Below are positions 20,333-35,030 of a stretch of DNA of 64,000 bases, in pieces; positions within the stretch are counted from its first letter, which is position 1; each line of letters opens with the position of its first letter. Origin of the DNA: Hymenoscyphus infarciens (Eukaryota; Ascomycota; Leotiomycetes; Helotiales; Helotiaceae). Where the stretch lies: the NCBI GenBank assembly GCA_001414345.1, contig LLCB01000132.1, positions 1 through 64,000 of the forward strand, in the 5' to 3' direction. The notes beneath the pieces are model-generated. The model ran no database searches. It was not told the origin of the DNA and saw nothing but the letters and a program-made list of their open reading frames with translations. The translations under genes were made by a program, and so were the position numbers.

Positions 20333-23300
20333 CTATAGAAATTCTAAATAGCTGCTAGCTTACTTAGTAACTTATATGAAATTTTATACATAGTATATAA
20401 GTAGTAAATATATAAATATTATTTAAGGTAAAGCTCTATTTTATCTACTATTCTAATAAGCTATACTAATACTATACTAAATATATTCTTACTATATCTC
20501 TTTAAGCTAAATCTAGTACTAATATTAAGTACTATAACTAAGAACGAAAACTAAGGGCGGGTAGGTAGTGTCTATTATTTAGTGTCTCCTTTTCTAAAGA
20601 CATAAGGCTATTAGTAAGGGTTTTCTACTTAAGTAAGTAGTGATTTCTAGTATTTATTAGTTTAGTATATAAAAGTACTAGTATATAGAAGTATTAAATG
20701 TTTACCTATAACTAACACTAGAAGCGTTATAATTATATTATTATCTATCTTACTTTATTAAACTCTCTCTTCTTATTTAGTAATATAGAATATATTATAA
20801 TAAGCTATATAATAACTATTATAATATATAGAGCTTATCTTTTCTAATTTAAAAATGTTAAAGTTTATACTAGACTAGTATATATACTAACCTAATATAA
20901 TTATTTAAAGGTTTTAAATAATTATATCTTAGATATTAGTTAGTCCTATTTTATTAAGGCTAGGAATTAGAGAAGTTTTTATCATTTCTTATATATATAT
21001 AATATAAGAAGTGTATAGAATAATCTAGTATTAATCCTATATATTGTCTAGATACTCCTTAAAAACCTACTAGATAGCTACTAGATTACTTATATAGAGG
21101 TATTCTACTTTTACTCTCTTATATACTATATTTAGATCTCGTTATTATACGTTCTTCTTAAGTTCTAAGTCTAAATTATCCTACCTTTAAGCTTCTATAC
21201 CTTACTATAAGTTCTCTTAATATACTATTTCAATAGTCGGCTTATTCTAGTATCTAGCTCTTATTTAAGATATATACTTATAAGAGTACTTATAGATAGG
21301 AGAAGGATATTAAAGGATTACCTATATAGAATTTTATAGGTAAACAAACACAGAACTGATAAGTAAGCTAATAAGTAAGCTACTATAAACTAGTAATACT
21401 TATTCTAGTAAGCTAAAGTTTAGAATCAATAAGTAAGCTCTTAAGTAAACTATTAAATAGGATATCCTTAAAAGTAAACTAGTAGCTATATAAGTTTAAA
21501 ATAGTAATTAATAAGTAAGAAAATTTCTCTATTTCTTATAATATTAATCTAGAGCGATTACTAGGATTAAACTAACTACTAGAGATAACTATCTATTTAT
21601 AGAACTCCCTAGTTAGAGACTAAATCATTCCTTCTACTATACTATACCTTTATCTAGTAAGATATCTATATTATAAATATATATAATACCTATATATTAA
21701 TAACTCTATACTATATAGTCTAACTAAACCTAAAAGTCCTTATCTACGCTTTCTCTCTTAATACTAGCTCTATTATCGTTAGTTATAAAGTAGGTTTATA
21801 CTAACTAAGAAAATAACTCTTATAAATTAACACTCTTAGGTAGATTACTAAATATTAACAAATCTTTAAGAGTATTAATCTTAGCTTATAGTTTATAATT
21901 ATTTATTTACTATAAATTAGATAATATAGATTAATAAATAAAAGGAATATAAACCTTAAGCTTATTACTATCTATCTTAAGCTTAGCTTTCTTTATACGT
22001 ATTATAGAAGTAACCTAATTAAGTTAGTAGTAAAGTAGAATAGATATATAAATATATACTCTATATATATATTTATAAATAAATTTAGATTTCTTAATAC
22101 TATATTTATAGATAGCCTCCTCTAACTCTCTCTTTTACTTTAAGAGGGTTTTCTTAGCTTATAGCTTTTTACTATATACCTTAGAAGTAGTATCCGTTTT
22201 AGTAAAGGATTAGCTAAGTCTTAAGATAACTTTTAGTAGAGTCTTTAAGATATTAAGACTAAGTCTAATATTATTCTTAAAATCTAACTTATAAAACCAC
22301 TATTTCTTTTTATAACCTTTTAGTATAAAAAAGGTATTACTTATACTACTAAGACCGCTATTACTTATATTTCCTAAACTACTAGCCTTAATCTTAGCCT
22401 TTTCTTTATTGTAGTGCTTCTTATCTATCTTAGAAAGGGTTTTCTTAATAGCTTCTAAGCTAAAGTTAGTTAAAATAAGACTAGTAAATAGATCTTAAAT
22501 TTAATATATATTAGGCTCCCTAAGGTCTAGTAAGTCGAAAGTCTTTATAGAAGGTATATTAGGCTTACTTTATATTAGTACTAAAAGTTAAAGTAAAGTA
22601 TAAACTTCTAAGTTAGAAACTTACAGTTCTAAATTTATATAAGTAATAGCTATATACCTACGTTTCTTTTTTATAATAATTTTACGTTAAGAACGATTTA
22701 GTAGGTAAACCTAGTCTTAATTATTATTCTAATAGTAATTAAGATAAGAGTTAAAAAATAAAAGTAACTTTAGAAGGTAGTACTTATATATAACTTTAGT
22801 ATAATACCTAGGTAAATAGAATAAGTAATATAAATTAAGGCTGTTTAGTACCTTATAAAGTATAAAGTCTACTCTTATACTAGCTTATTCTTACTACTTA
22901 AATAGTACCTTAGTTGTTAAAAGAGTATATAAAGACCTTATTTATCTAACTCTTCTTATCTAACTTCTATTATTTATAATATTAATTACTAAGGTATAGC
23001 CTTATTTTAGATTATAGTATATAGCTCTTAATCCTTAGGTCCTCTTTCTATAATATCTTAATAAACTCCTAAATCTAGATACTTTAATAGTACTTTTTAT
23101 AAAAGAAGCTAGAGCTTTATATTTAAGAATTTTAGTATACCTAAGTCTTTTTTATATTAAGTAAGTTAGTTCTAATAGTTCTATCGTACTTTATATAAAA
23201 GAATCTACTTTAAAGTATTTAAGTAAGAGTATTATACTAATATTATACCTTCTAGCTTTAAGACTTAGTTAAAGCTCTTTTATATATATAATTCTAATAC

Positions 23301-23336
23301 TTTAACAGATCTTAAAGCAACGAGTATAGCTTTAAG

Positions 23337-23367
<31 letters not shown>

Positions 23368-23368
23368 G
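23337..23368. repeat. (ATT)n microsatellite
   Basis: About ten uninterrupted ATT units lie in the A+T-rich block and end at AGCTACGTTTCC. No coding context is visible. Confidence 0.9.
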
Positions 23369-24790
23369 CTACGTTTCCTCCTTCTTCTATACTCTTCTAC
23401 TTATTATTATTATTTCTTTAAGTTTTATTACTTCTACTAGAGTTATATTCTTATATATACTACTTTCTCTTTCTTAGATTCTTCTTATTTAGTATAATAT
23501 CTTTAGCTATAACTATTAGAAACTCTTAAAAGCTTAAAAGAGTTTATTCTAATAACTATATAAGATAACTCTTATACTATAGTTACCTATATAGATATTC
23601 TAGGTAATTATAAAGCTAAGACTTAGTAAAGTTTAAAAAGATAAGGTTAAAGAGTTTTCTAAAAGCCTCTTTTAAACAAGTTTATTTCCTATTTATAAGT
23701 CTAAGCTTAAAAAAGGAGTTAATTAAAGAATTTTTATAAAAGCTACTATAAGATTTCTAACCTATTATATAGCTTTAATAAAGGCTTAGACTAAAAGTAC
23801 TATTTTTAGAGATATATTTAGTAATATAAACTTAATAATCTTATATAAATTCTATTATAATATAAAAAGGAATATATTAATTTTTATATATTATTTAAGT
23901 AGTGCTTAAAAAGTAAGACTAGGTAGCGTAAAGGGTAGAGAGTCTCTTAGTAGAAGTCTAGAAAACCGCTAAACGTTATTCTATTAAAGGTATTAACTAG
24001 TTCTCTATATACTATAGTTACTATTAATCTACTAGCTTACTTAAGTAAAGTTTACTTAATAAGGATTATAAGCTATTTTATTATAAGAATCTCTCTATTT
24101 TTATTTTATTATTTATAACCTTTTAATATAATTATAAAATATAAAGATATATTAATTTACTCTACTCTATTTAATTCTATATCTTTTATTAAAATAACCT
24201 ATAATATAATCAACGCTATTCTATAAGCTTATTTTCTTTCTCTAACTCTCTTTCTAGCTTACCTTTTCTAACTTATATTAATAGTTACTTTAGTAGAATA
24301 AAATAGCCTCTCCTCCTCTACCTTTAAAGTATAAAAGGCTACTTATATATAGTAAATAGTAGAGGGTTAATAGTTTACTTATATTATATAAAGGCTTAAC
24401 TATAAATTCCCTATTACTACCTTCTTATACTTTTAAATTTCTTTTATCTTCTTTTAAATTATAAACTACTCTTAATTTATAGACTACTCTTAATACTATT
24501 AACTATTAAGAGTATTATATACTAGAGGTATACTCTTATTAGCCTAATATACTCTAAGTCTCTTTTATAATATATTTAGATTATAATCTACTATTATAAT
24601 TATAAACATTCTCTAGCTAGAAAATAGGCGTTCTTAAAACCGTACCTCTACTACTACCTCTCTAAGACTCGTCTTATTAATAGTCTTTTAATATAATATA
24701 TTAATATTAATCCTAAACTCTTCTTCTTAAATTCTCTTATAAGTAAACGCTTAAGTTTAAGTCTTTACTATCTTTTTAACTATAATTTAA

Positions 24791-25132
24791 AGATACCTTC
24801 TACTAGTAAACACGTAAAGTTAATATATACTTAGTATAGCTAATATCTTTACCCGAAGACATCTTCTACTACTAAACCTATAAAGTCGATATATATTTAA
24901 TATTATAGCCCTTATACTAGTCTAAAGATACTTTCTACTAGTAAACACGCGAGGCTAACGATTTATACTTATTATAGCTAATATCTCTACCTGAAGACAC
25001 CTTCTACTACTAAACTAGCAAAGTCGATATATATTTAGTATTATAGCCCTTATACTAGTCTAAAGATACTTTCTACTACTAAACCCGCGAAGCTGGTATA
25101 TATTTAGTCTATAAACTATTTATATCCCTAGA
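24791..25132. repeat. 69-bp tandem repeat, five units
   Basis: Units start at about 24791, 24857, 24926, 24995 and 25064 (spacing 66, 69, 69, 69). Each has an AGATAC/AGACAC-CTTCTACTA core followed by an A/C-rich segment and a TATAG(C)-rich tail, with odd and even units more alike in their tails. They keep CpG-containing words (CACGCGAGG, CCCGCGAAG, GTCGATAT) that are rare around them. A 69-bp period equals 23 codons, so they may be the remains of a repetitive coding domain. The strand is not certain. Confidence 0.75.
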
Positions 25133-25574
25133 ATTGCTATTTATCTAGTAGCTCTCTTATAAGTAAATACTACTATTTCTAGATAAGATATAATCTATTA
25201 TAAGAAAGAGAAAGCTTTTATTTAATCTTATAAGTCTTTCTAATATACTCTTAATTAAAACTAAATTAAGAAAAAGTAGTAGAAACTTTATATTTATACT
25301 AAAGTTTTCTAGTAAAAGCTTAAGAATATCCTAACTATATCTTATAATAGCTAAGAATAGTTTATCTTAATATTTAATAAAGAAGACTACTAATCTCTTA
25401 CTAATAAACTTAATATACTACTATTAAAGCGTAAATCTAGAAACAACGCCTCTAATAGTAAAGTAGCTACTAGAGATTATATTATTTTCTTATAGCTCTA
25501 AAATATTATTAACTACTATAATAATAGTAATAATCTATAGAATTTTCTAAGTCTAGTTTAAAAACGTAATATTA

Positions 25575-26809
25575 TCTTCTATTAAAGAGGCTTTAAAGAG
25601 AACTAGCTATTAGTCTAACGTTAAATAGATATTAAAGATACTATTATAAGGTATATTAAATATAATAAAGCTATATTATAAAAAGATTAAGATAATTATT
25701 TCCTACTACTCTATTACTTTATTAACCTCTAAGATTATTATAGTTAAGATAGAGTAGAGTACTATAAAAGAACTCGAGACTATAAAGAGATTATTCTAGG
25801 TCTTCTAATATCTAAGACTATATATCTTTCTAATAAAGGTATAAGAACTAAGACTCTTTATCTACCTTTAACTTATAGAAGATATACTATCTAACTACGT
25901 CTATATTATAAGAATAGTATTATTAGAGTACTTAACTAGTCTTTTACTAAAGTTTTTAGAAAGCTCTACTCTAGTAAGATTAAAGACTTATTAGCTTCTC
26001 TTCTCTCTTCTATAGCGTCTACTACTACTATAATTACTATAGATTTAGATACGTCTATAAACTAACTTATAAACTCTAACTATTATAGAGAATAAGACCT
26101 CTAACTCTATCTAGAGCTTACTCTGTTTTTTTTAATAATATATAATAATCTATAACTTAAGGATCTCGTTAAAATAGCTAGTAAGATAATAGCCTTTATT
26201 ATATAGCTTATTAAGTAGAAGCTTTTAAAGTTATTAGACACCTATATATAGCTTTTATAAGATAGTATCTCTATATCCCTCTACTTAGCCTTATTTCTTT
26301 AATTAGTAGACTAGATAGAGGTTTAGATAAAAGAAGCTAAGCTAGATTTTAAAATTCTAGAGATATAAAACTATTCTACTATCTACTATAAAGATAATAT
26401 AATAGATTATACTTACTCTAAATCAATAATCTCTTTACTTTATATAAATACTAATATCTACGAAGTATTTATTTACTACCTAGAATAGTCTAGTAGAGTA
26501 TATTATAGCTAGATAGAGAGAGTTAGTTTATTTAACCTAACTAAACTAGAGTAAATAGGTAGAGTCTTAAGAATTATTAAAAGTTTTTACTACTAGATAG
26601 AAAATATATAGCTCCTCTAGTTAGTTTAAGCCTATAAAAGATATAAAGCTATAAAGAAGATAATTAATAGGAAAAAGAAGTTAAAATCGTATATAAGTGC
26701 CTTAGTAAGAGACGACGTATTAGAGAAGAGTCTAGTAGAGCTAGCTTAAGAAGTATAGTTAGTATAAGTTATAAAAATATTTTAGGAATTTATTTCATAA
26801 ATCTAGTAG
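25575..26809 (+). pseudogene. Ghost reading frames of unknown protein
   Basis: Long stop-poor stretches follow each other on the plus strand. In one frame, 25575-25985 has few stops, all TAA or TAG. In another frame, about 25700-26809 includes three open runs of about 40 codons, one ending near 26060, one covering NIIDYTYSKSIISLLYINTN, and one rich in lysine (INRKKKLKSYISALVRDDVL). All stops are TAA/TAG, as expected if RIP changed CAA/CAG (Gln) codons. Two overlapping candidate frames and the A+T bias make the exact gene uncertain. No family is recognised. Confidence 0.3.
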
Positions 26810-27092
26810 GTTTTTAGTATTAGATTTACTTTTTTATAGTTCTATTTAGTTAATATTTATATATATAATAGATATAGTGTTTAGCTCTTAGTAGAGTCTT
26901 CGAATGTTTTACTAGAGTACTTTCTCTTAGTATCTTAATTTAGTTTAGAGCTAGGATACTTAGAATACTCACTTAATAAGTATAATACGCTATAGAATAA
27001 TAGTTAGCGTTAATATTAAACTTTATTAGTAGATAATTATTTTAATTAATAAGAAAACACGTAATAATTTAGATATAGCGTAGTGTCTTTTA

Positions 27093-27232
27093 TAAGTGAG
27101 CTACTAGGTAAGCTAGTAAGTAAGGTCGAAAGTAAGCTAGTAAATATAGTAGACTAGGTACATAGCATAGCTTACTCGATGACTTACTTAATAGCTTACT
27201 CGATAGCTTACTTAATAGCTTACTCGATAGAT
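27093..27232. repeat. Back-to-back AGTAAGCT arrays (orientation switch)
   Basis: Forward copies (GTAAGCTAGTAAG) run to about 27142, then reverse copies (TAGCTTACTCGA, TAGCTTACTTAA, alternating every 12 bp) run from 27166 to 27232. Left ends elsewhere carry forward arrays and right ends reverse arrays, so this may be a junction between two nested elements or an internal symmetry point. Confidence 0.7.
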
Positions 27233-30200
27233 AACTCTTATACTAAGCAGTATATCTATAGAGACTTCTATACTAGTATATACTAGTAACCCAGCTCCTC
27301 TTACCTTTAATCTCCCTCCTCTTTACATATATATCTACTATCTTATATATCTACTATTCTATATATCTTATTATATTATAACTTTTTATCGAGACCGGGT
27401 CTAGAGAGTACTCTAATAAGCCTCTCTTTATAAGATCTTTTCCTAGAATACCTTTCTTCTATAAAATAAGCTAATATCTTAATATAAATAAATAGAGACT
27501 AATAATAATAATAAATATTCGTTCTCTAATAATTTAGATTTAAATAATAATATATAGATTAATTAAGATATATTTATACCTTATTACTTTAATATTATAA
27601 AAAAGAAACTAATATAAACAAATTTATAAAACTAGATTATATATTATAGTAATTAGGATAATACTATTCTATTTCTTAGCTTAATAATGTTTACTAGTTA
27701 AGTAATATATAATTTTATATATTATAGAAGGATTACTAGAAATATCCTTCTTATTACTCTTTATTATAAGCTTTATAAATATTTTAAAATAAGAGTTAAA
27801 TTAACATTTTAATAGAAGAGGCTAATTATAAGGAAATTAAGTATTATAGTTATCTATAGTCTAAGGTAATATTAATATTAAAAGCTAGTTATTTTCTATT
27901 AAGTCCTTATAACTCTAGACTAGCTTTTTACCTAAACCTTTTAGAATTTTTTTACTATATTATTATAAGTAGAAAAATTTCTAAGTAAGCGTAGTCTTAT
28001 AGTCTTATATAATTTATTTAACTTAAATACTTTATTTATATTCTAGATCTATAGAAACTATAGGATTATACTTATTTTAACTAGATTAGAACTACTAAGT
28101 ACTACTAAATACTATTTAATTAAGAAATTCAAGCCTCTTATTCTACTAGAAGCTTTAGTACTTAGATAGTAAGTATATTACTATAATATACCTATCTATC
28201 TTACTTTTATAGAGAGGAGTTAGACTCTAAGCTAGAGCGTCTATACTATTAGAGTTATAATAGAAACTAGTAATATAAGTAAGAGATTAGATCTAATTAA
28301 TATTTTATTAGAAGCTAGCCTTAAAAGAGCTTTTTTATACTAAATCCGCTTAGTAGAAAGGTTAGTATACTAGCGAGTACTCTTATACTTATTAGCGATT
28401 TATCTATTAATTAAAGCCTAATAAACATATCTACCTTAGATAAGAAAGAAGAGGATAAGGGTTAAGATAGGCTATCTAAGAGATATAAGTATTATTTTAA
28501 AGCTATATACTCTACTTCTACTAGTAATACTAAACAGTTTAAGAGGCTTAACTAGACTAGACTTATAAATATAGTCTATTACTATAAAGTAACGCTTAAG
28601 CTAATTAATTAGTACTAGGGTAAGAAATATAAGGTTATAAGTTATATACTTTAGAGTATTTTATTAAGACTCTTATTAAACGTATATATATTTATTTAAT
28701 ATAATATTACTTATAAATTTACTTCTTATATATAAAGAAGGTACCTTAAGATATGTACTAGGGTTTAATTTATAATAAATACTATATATTAATATATATA
28801 TACTCTTAAATATTAAATACTATAAGGCCTCTTCTATATTAAAAGACTTAGAATATCTAATAAAGAGAGAGTAGAAAGAGACTAGAGTAGAAAGTCTTAC
28901 TTTATCTTATTATATTAAATTATATTATTAAAGAGGTATATTATTTCCTATTTTCTTTAAACTTCTAAAAAGAACGTTACTAATACTAATATTTTTATAG
29001 CTAGGAAAGTATTCTTAATTTATAAACATAATATCGTAGGAAAGCTTAGTTACTTTAACTTTCTACTTACTTAAATATAAAGTATATCTATACTCTTAAA
29101 AAAGAGAGTAAATATTCTAATAATATTAAAAGAGCCTAGTAATATCTATTATTAATATATAAGATTACGTCTAATAATAATATTCTAGACTTACTAGGAC
29201 TTTATATAGAGTAATAACTATACTAGTTTATAAGAAAAAGAGAGTATAATACTACTTATAAGATAATAGAGATACTATTTCTCTACTTTATTTTTATTAA
29301 ATTACTCTTAAATTACTCTAAAATCGTTCTTAAACCTTAAAATTTTCTCTTATACTATATCTTAAGATATTTTTTAATAGGTAATACTAATTCCTTTATT
29401 ACCTAGAGAAAGTAAGACCTTATAAGAAACTATTTTAGCTACTTCTCTATAAGGAAAATATAAAAGAGAATTATTAAATTAAGTAAGAGGAATATCTTAT
29501 ATTAGTAGATATTCTAATACTAGTTTCTAAAAAGCTACTCTAAAGCTAAAATTCCTATACTATATAGTATCTATCTAGAAAATAAAGTATTTCTAAGATA
29601 GTAGTAGACTATATTACTACTACTAAAGTAGAATTACTAAGAATAGGTTAATCTTATAATAAGTAAGAAAAAACAGAGGACTTTTAAGCTAAGTATATAA
29701 AATTATAAACCTAGTATTATATTAATAAGAAGTTTATATAATTTTAAATCTAAGTAACTATAAGAATTTAAAAGTAGAGGAATATTTATAATTAGTATAA
29801 TATAAAAGGGATAAAGAAAGCTAGCTAGTTACTTTAAAGTCTTTATAAATAGTATACTATTTCTAAATTACTCTTAAAGTAGATACTAATTAATAACTCT
29901 ATTTTCTAGCCTCTTAGTACTTTAGAAGTAGGCTTAAAAGATTAAAAACCTACTTAATAAACTCCCTTTTAGTAAAGCTTATCTAAAGAAGATTTTACTA
30001 AAAACCTTTAACTCTAAAACTCTTAAGAAAGAGTCTAATTAAAGAATATAATAGTATAAAGCTATATAGAAAGAGGTTATATCTCCTACTTTAAACCTAC
30101 TATATCTTTAATTTATAAATAATATTATTATCCTATAAGGTATTAATATATACTAGTACTTATAATAGTATATTAAGGAAAAGAAACTACTTATATATAA

Positions 30201-30792
30201 GTAAGAAAGATTAGTAAAATAGATATATAATATATTATAAGTACTACTAAATAACTAGGATTCTATACTAGAGAGTTATATAGTAAATTCTCTTTTATTT
30301 TAGTATAATATTCTTAAAAGAATTATTATTTATAAGTAAGTACTTATTTATAATAAGAGGTATAATAATATAAGCTAGAAAGGGAAAATAATAGGTATTA
30401 CTCCTTCTAATCCTTATATATTATTTCTAACACTATAAATACTCTAAATACTTTAAATTTATTACTACTAAGCTTTAAGAAGTAGAAAAAGAATAGAGAT
30501 AAACCTTATATATCTTAATAAACTTAAGAAGATATAGATAAGGATTTTTCTAAATTAAATAGAAGTAATAATAATAAAGCTATAGTTAAGTATATAAATA
30601 CTCTTTATAAGGTAATTAAGCTTTTTAAGATTAAAAATACTAAGATATTAGACTCTAAAAGGTTGTTTTAAAAATACGAATTTATAGTAGAGTAATATAT
30701 ATCTCTTAAAGATTATAAATACTCTTATAAGATATATAAAGAAGAACGTTAAACTACTAAACTATTCTATTAAAGAACTCTAAGTTATAATT

Positions 30793-31110
30793 AAATAAGT
30801 AAGCTATTAAGTAAGCTATTAAGTAAGCTATTAAGTAAGTTATTAAGTAAGTTAGTAAGCCTAGAGTAGAAGTATTAATAATTCTCTAATTAATTATAGA
30901 ATAGGTTAAACAACTAGTAGCTTTAACTTAAAGTTTAATATTAATAAAAGTAGAAAGCGCTTAAAACACTAGATTATACGAAATATAAGTAGCTAACTCT
31001 ATTAAAAGACAGCTTTAATAAAAGGGGATAAACTACGTATTCTAAATTAAAAACTATTAAATTATAAAGTAAGTAAGTAAGCTACTAAGTAAGCTACTAA
31101 GTAAGCTATC
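30793..31110 (+). repeat. Two forward 12-bp AAGTAAGCTATT/AAGTAAGCTACT arrays
   Basis: At 30793-30859 AAGTAAGCTATT repeats about five times with the last copies degenerate. At 31066-31110 AAGTAAGCTACT repeats about three times. Both are on the plus strand. Confidence 0.8.
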
Positions 31111-33296
31111 TATATTTATTATTAGGTAAGTACTTAAGTATAAGTATAAAGGAAAGAAGGTATAAAGATATATCTCTATTTAAATACTCTTTATAACTAT
31201 TATCTATATCTAGATTAACTTATATATATTAAATTTTTACTAATTCTTAGTATACTAGTCTCTTTATCTTTTCCTTTTCTTAGGTTTAGGTCTCTCTTCT
31301 TATACTAATATGTTTTATAGTAATAAATTATTAATAGCTTTTATCTCTTCTTCTTATCTAGGTTTATAGCTATAAGCTTATAGATTCTATCTTATATTCT
31401 AAGCTATCTAAGCTAGTATCTAGTATTTTATATTATCGCCTCTCTTATCTAAATTCTTATTATCTAAACCTATATTATCTTCTATATCTAGATCCTTCTC
31501 TAATATAGAGATAGCTAGAGTTAATAATAAAGGTATAGATAAAGAAGATAATATAAGCTAAGTATTAACCTAAGTAGTAATAGTAGTAGGAGAAGCGTTT
31601 ATTTTAAAGGTATATAAACCTATAGTTAAGGCTAATAAGGAATAGTCTTAAAAAGTATAGTATATAAATCTAGATAAAGAATAGTTTAATACTATCTTTA
31701 GATCGATTTTTTATCCTATTAGTATAGAGTAATAAGAGTTACTTCTACCTAGAGATATATGTTTAGTTTAGTAGTAGCACTCGGCTATAGCTTAGAGTTT
31801 TAACTAGATAATTTCGTATTATATACTAGCCTAGGTCTACTAAGTTAGAGCGAAATACTTAAATTATAGTTACCCTCTTAGGCTTTATCTAAAGTAAGTT
31901 ACTAAAAGTTCTATAGTTTTTTCTTTTAAGTATAAGCTTCTTATGTTATAAATTATTTTATAAAGCTAATTACTATCTCTATCTCTAGATTCTAAGATTA
32001 AAAGTTCTTTAGAAGGCTTATAATAAAGTTAATAAGAAGGGTAGAGTAGATAGAGAAAAGAAGGAGTAAGTGCTATTATCTACTAAAGCTTAATTTTAAA
32101 ATACTAAATACTACTAATAACTATAACAACCTAGTAGTCTATTTATAATATTATATATAATACTAGCTATCTTAAGATTATTAAATTATACCTACTTAAT
32201 ATTAGAGAAAGAAAAGCTACTCTAAGAATATAAATAAAGAATTATAATTACTAATACCTTTATATTAATTTATTATTATAGAGTAAGTAGAGAGAGAATA
32301 ACTAAGGATTTTAAAACTCTTAACATTTTTAAGAAACACTTTACTCTCTCTTTATAATCTAAGCCTAATTCTCTTAACCTCTATAAATTCCTCTTTTATA
32401 GTTTTATAAGATAATAGGCTTATAAAGTATTATAAAAGTATAAAACTTAGCCTTAGCTAATCTAACTTAGGATTTTAGTACTTAGACTCTACTCTTATCT
32501 TTAAATATTAAACTATTCTCTAATATTTAAAAGTATATTTAGCTATCTAAATCCTTATTTCGTATTAGAATAGACGCTCGGTATTTAATATATTTATAAT
32601 AAAAGTAGTATTTAAGATAGAAGCGGCATTTATAATAGAAGTAGTATTTATAATAGATATAGTATTAGTAATAAGAGTAGTATTAGTTAAAATAGTACTA
32701 AGAATAATAAGACTATTTTCTACGATAGTCTTATTATTTTTAGAGCTATTCTAGATAATACTACCTTTATTATAAATACTATTCCTATTATAAAGGCTAC
32801 GTCTATATATACTTCTATTAGTTAGAACTAGTCTTAGGTTATTAGTAGATTTAAATTTAGTAAAGACAGAGTTAGAACTTATAATAATATCTCTCTTCTC
32901 TCTCTATACTAGAAAACTTCTATTATTACTCTCTTATATAGTCTAGACTATATTATAAGCGTTAGAGAGAGAGATAAATTAGAAAATAACTTAACCTTTT
33001 AAAGTAAATTTTATACTTCTTAGAATATCTCTTAAGCTCTAAGAGGTGTAAGAACTCTTTATAAATTATTAACTCTAAGTTTAGATAGAGGGATAGATTC
33101 TTTATATCTTATAAGAAGAAATATAAAGGTTTTAGAGTTTTAGGTATAGCTTATAGAGAGAGATATATAGTATAGCTTATTAGAAGGGATATATAATATA
33201 GCTTATTAGAAGAGATATTTAATATTACTTAATATAGTTCTAAACAATTAAATTCTAAGTATATTTAGAAGCTATATACTTAAAGTATAAGTACGC

Positions 33297-33475
33297 GTAA
33301 GCTATTTAAATCTTTAAGTAAGCTACTTAAATCTTTAAGTAAGCTATTTAAATCTTTAAGTAAGCTACTTAAATCTTTAAGTAAGCTACTTAAATCTTTA
33401 AGTAAGCTACTTAAATCTTTAAGTAAGCTATCTAAATCTTTAAGTAAGCTATTAAGTAAGTAATTAAGTAAGCTA
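33297..33475 (+). repeat. 21-bp tandem repeat built on AAGTAAGCTA
   Basis: About seven to eight copies of AAGTAAGCTACTTAAATCTT(T) lie head to tail, followed by 12-bp register copies (AAGTAAGCTATT). Variation is mostly C/T at one position (CTACTT against CTATTT). It is the longest array in the block. Confidence 0.85.
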
Positions 33476-35030
33476 TTATCTCTTAACTAGGTATATAGTA
33501 GATAGAATTATAGTAGGTAGAGGGCTTAGGTTAATAACCTATATCTAAAGTAGAATAGAGTAGAGTATAATATAAAAACACCTATTTACTAGTACCTAAG
33601 AATATAAACTTACGTATTATAAAGTTATATATACTAAGAAATAACTAGTTACTTCTCTATATATTTATAATAAAAGAGGGATTATAATTTATACTAATAG
33701 CTTACGTAGTCTACGGTTCTATAATTATAAATCTCTTAATATACTACCTTTAGTCTTAATTATAAATCCTTTAGTTATAAATCCTTTAATAGAAGACCTA
33801 CCTAATTTACGTTTATATACTATATATACTAATCTATAGCTCTCTTATAGAATTAAAATATAGTATATATAGTAGATATACGAATATAAAAGGAAATATA
33901 GCGTAGATTTAGCTAGCTATACTAAAGCTCTAGCTTTACTATAGAAAAGATTACTAAAAGTTAATAGCTTTATCTAGATAGAAATAAATTAGACGCTCTA
34001 ATTCTAGGTTTTATTTATAATTTAGCGCTTTATTATTTCTTATATATAGTAATATAACCTTCTTAGACTTAGAAGAAAAAAAGATTTATAAAAGATATAA
34101 AGGCTTTATAATTTATTATAAGTTAGGTAAGACATAGTACTACCTTTCTATTTTAATTTTATTACTTTATATTAAAATAAAATCGATTATTTTATCTAAG
34201 CTAAGAGTCGGTTTATAAAAAAAGATTATATATTTATATAAAAGAGAAGAGAGATTATATAAGAACCCTTTATAAAGAGATAGTTAGAATTAATATAGAA
34301 TAGAGATATTAGCTAGCTAGTACTAGTAATAGAGGCTAATATTACTTTAAAACAACTACTTCTAGTAATATCGCCTACTATAAAGAGTATCTTAAGTAAT
34401 CTAACTCTTTTACTAATTATAAGTAAACTACCTCTATATAGGATTACCTCTACTCTACTAGCTCTTTCGAGTTTAATTAATAGTTCTCTAGCTTTTTTAC
34501 TAATTAAGAGTATACTATCTCTAAGTAAGAGTATAAGTAATAGTCTCTTAGCTCTTTTACTAATAGAGAGTACTCTACTTTTAAGTAAGAGTACCTTAAC
34601 CTAGTTTAAGAATATAAGACCTCTATCTCTATTACTACTAGTACTAGGACTAATAATACTAACTTTATAACTATTACTAATTAATAGAATTAAAGACTCT
34701 ATAGAAAGTTCGTTTTATAGTCTTTTATAATTATATAATAATAGTCTAGATTTTCTCTCTATTACTAGTACTAATATACTAGCCTTTATATTCTTTTTCG
34801 ATTTTACTTATAATAATAATATTAATTTAGAATAGAGTACTTTTTTTAATTTTAAAGACTCTATTATATTATAGTATAGTTTATTAATATATATCTTTAC
34901 TTATAAGCTTTTTTTAAAAATATACCTTTTTTTAGATATAAGGTAATTCTAATATTATAAATATATCTAAAAACTTAATTTTAAACTTATAATAATTCTT
35001 TACTAGCTATTTAAAATAGTTCTTTTTTTA

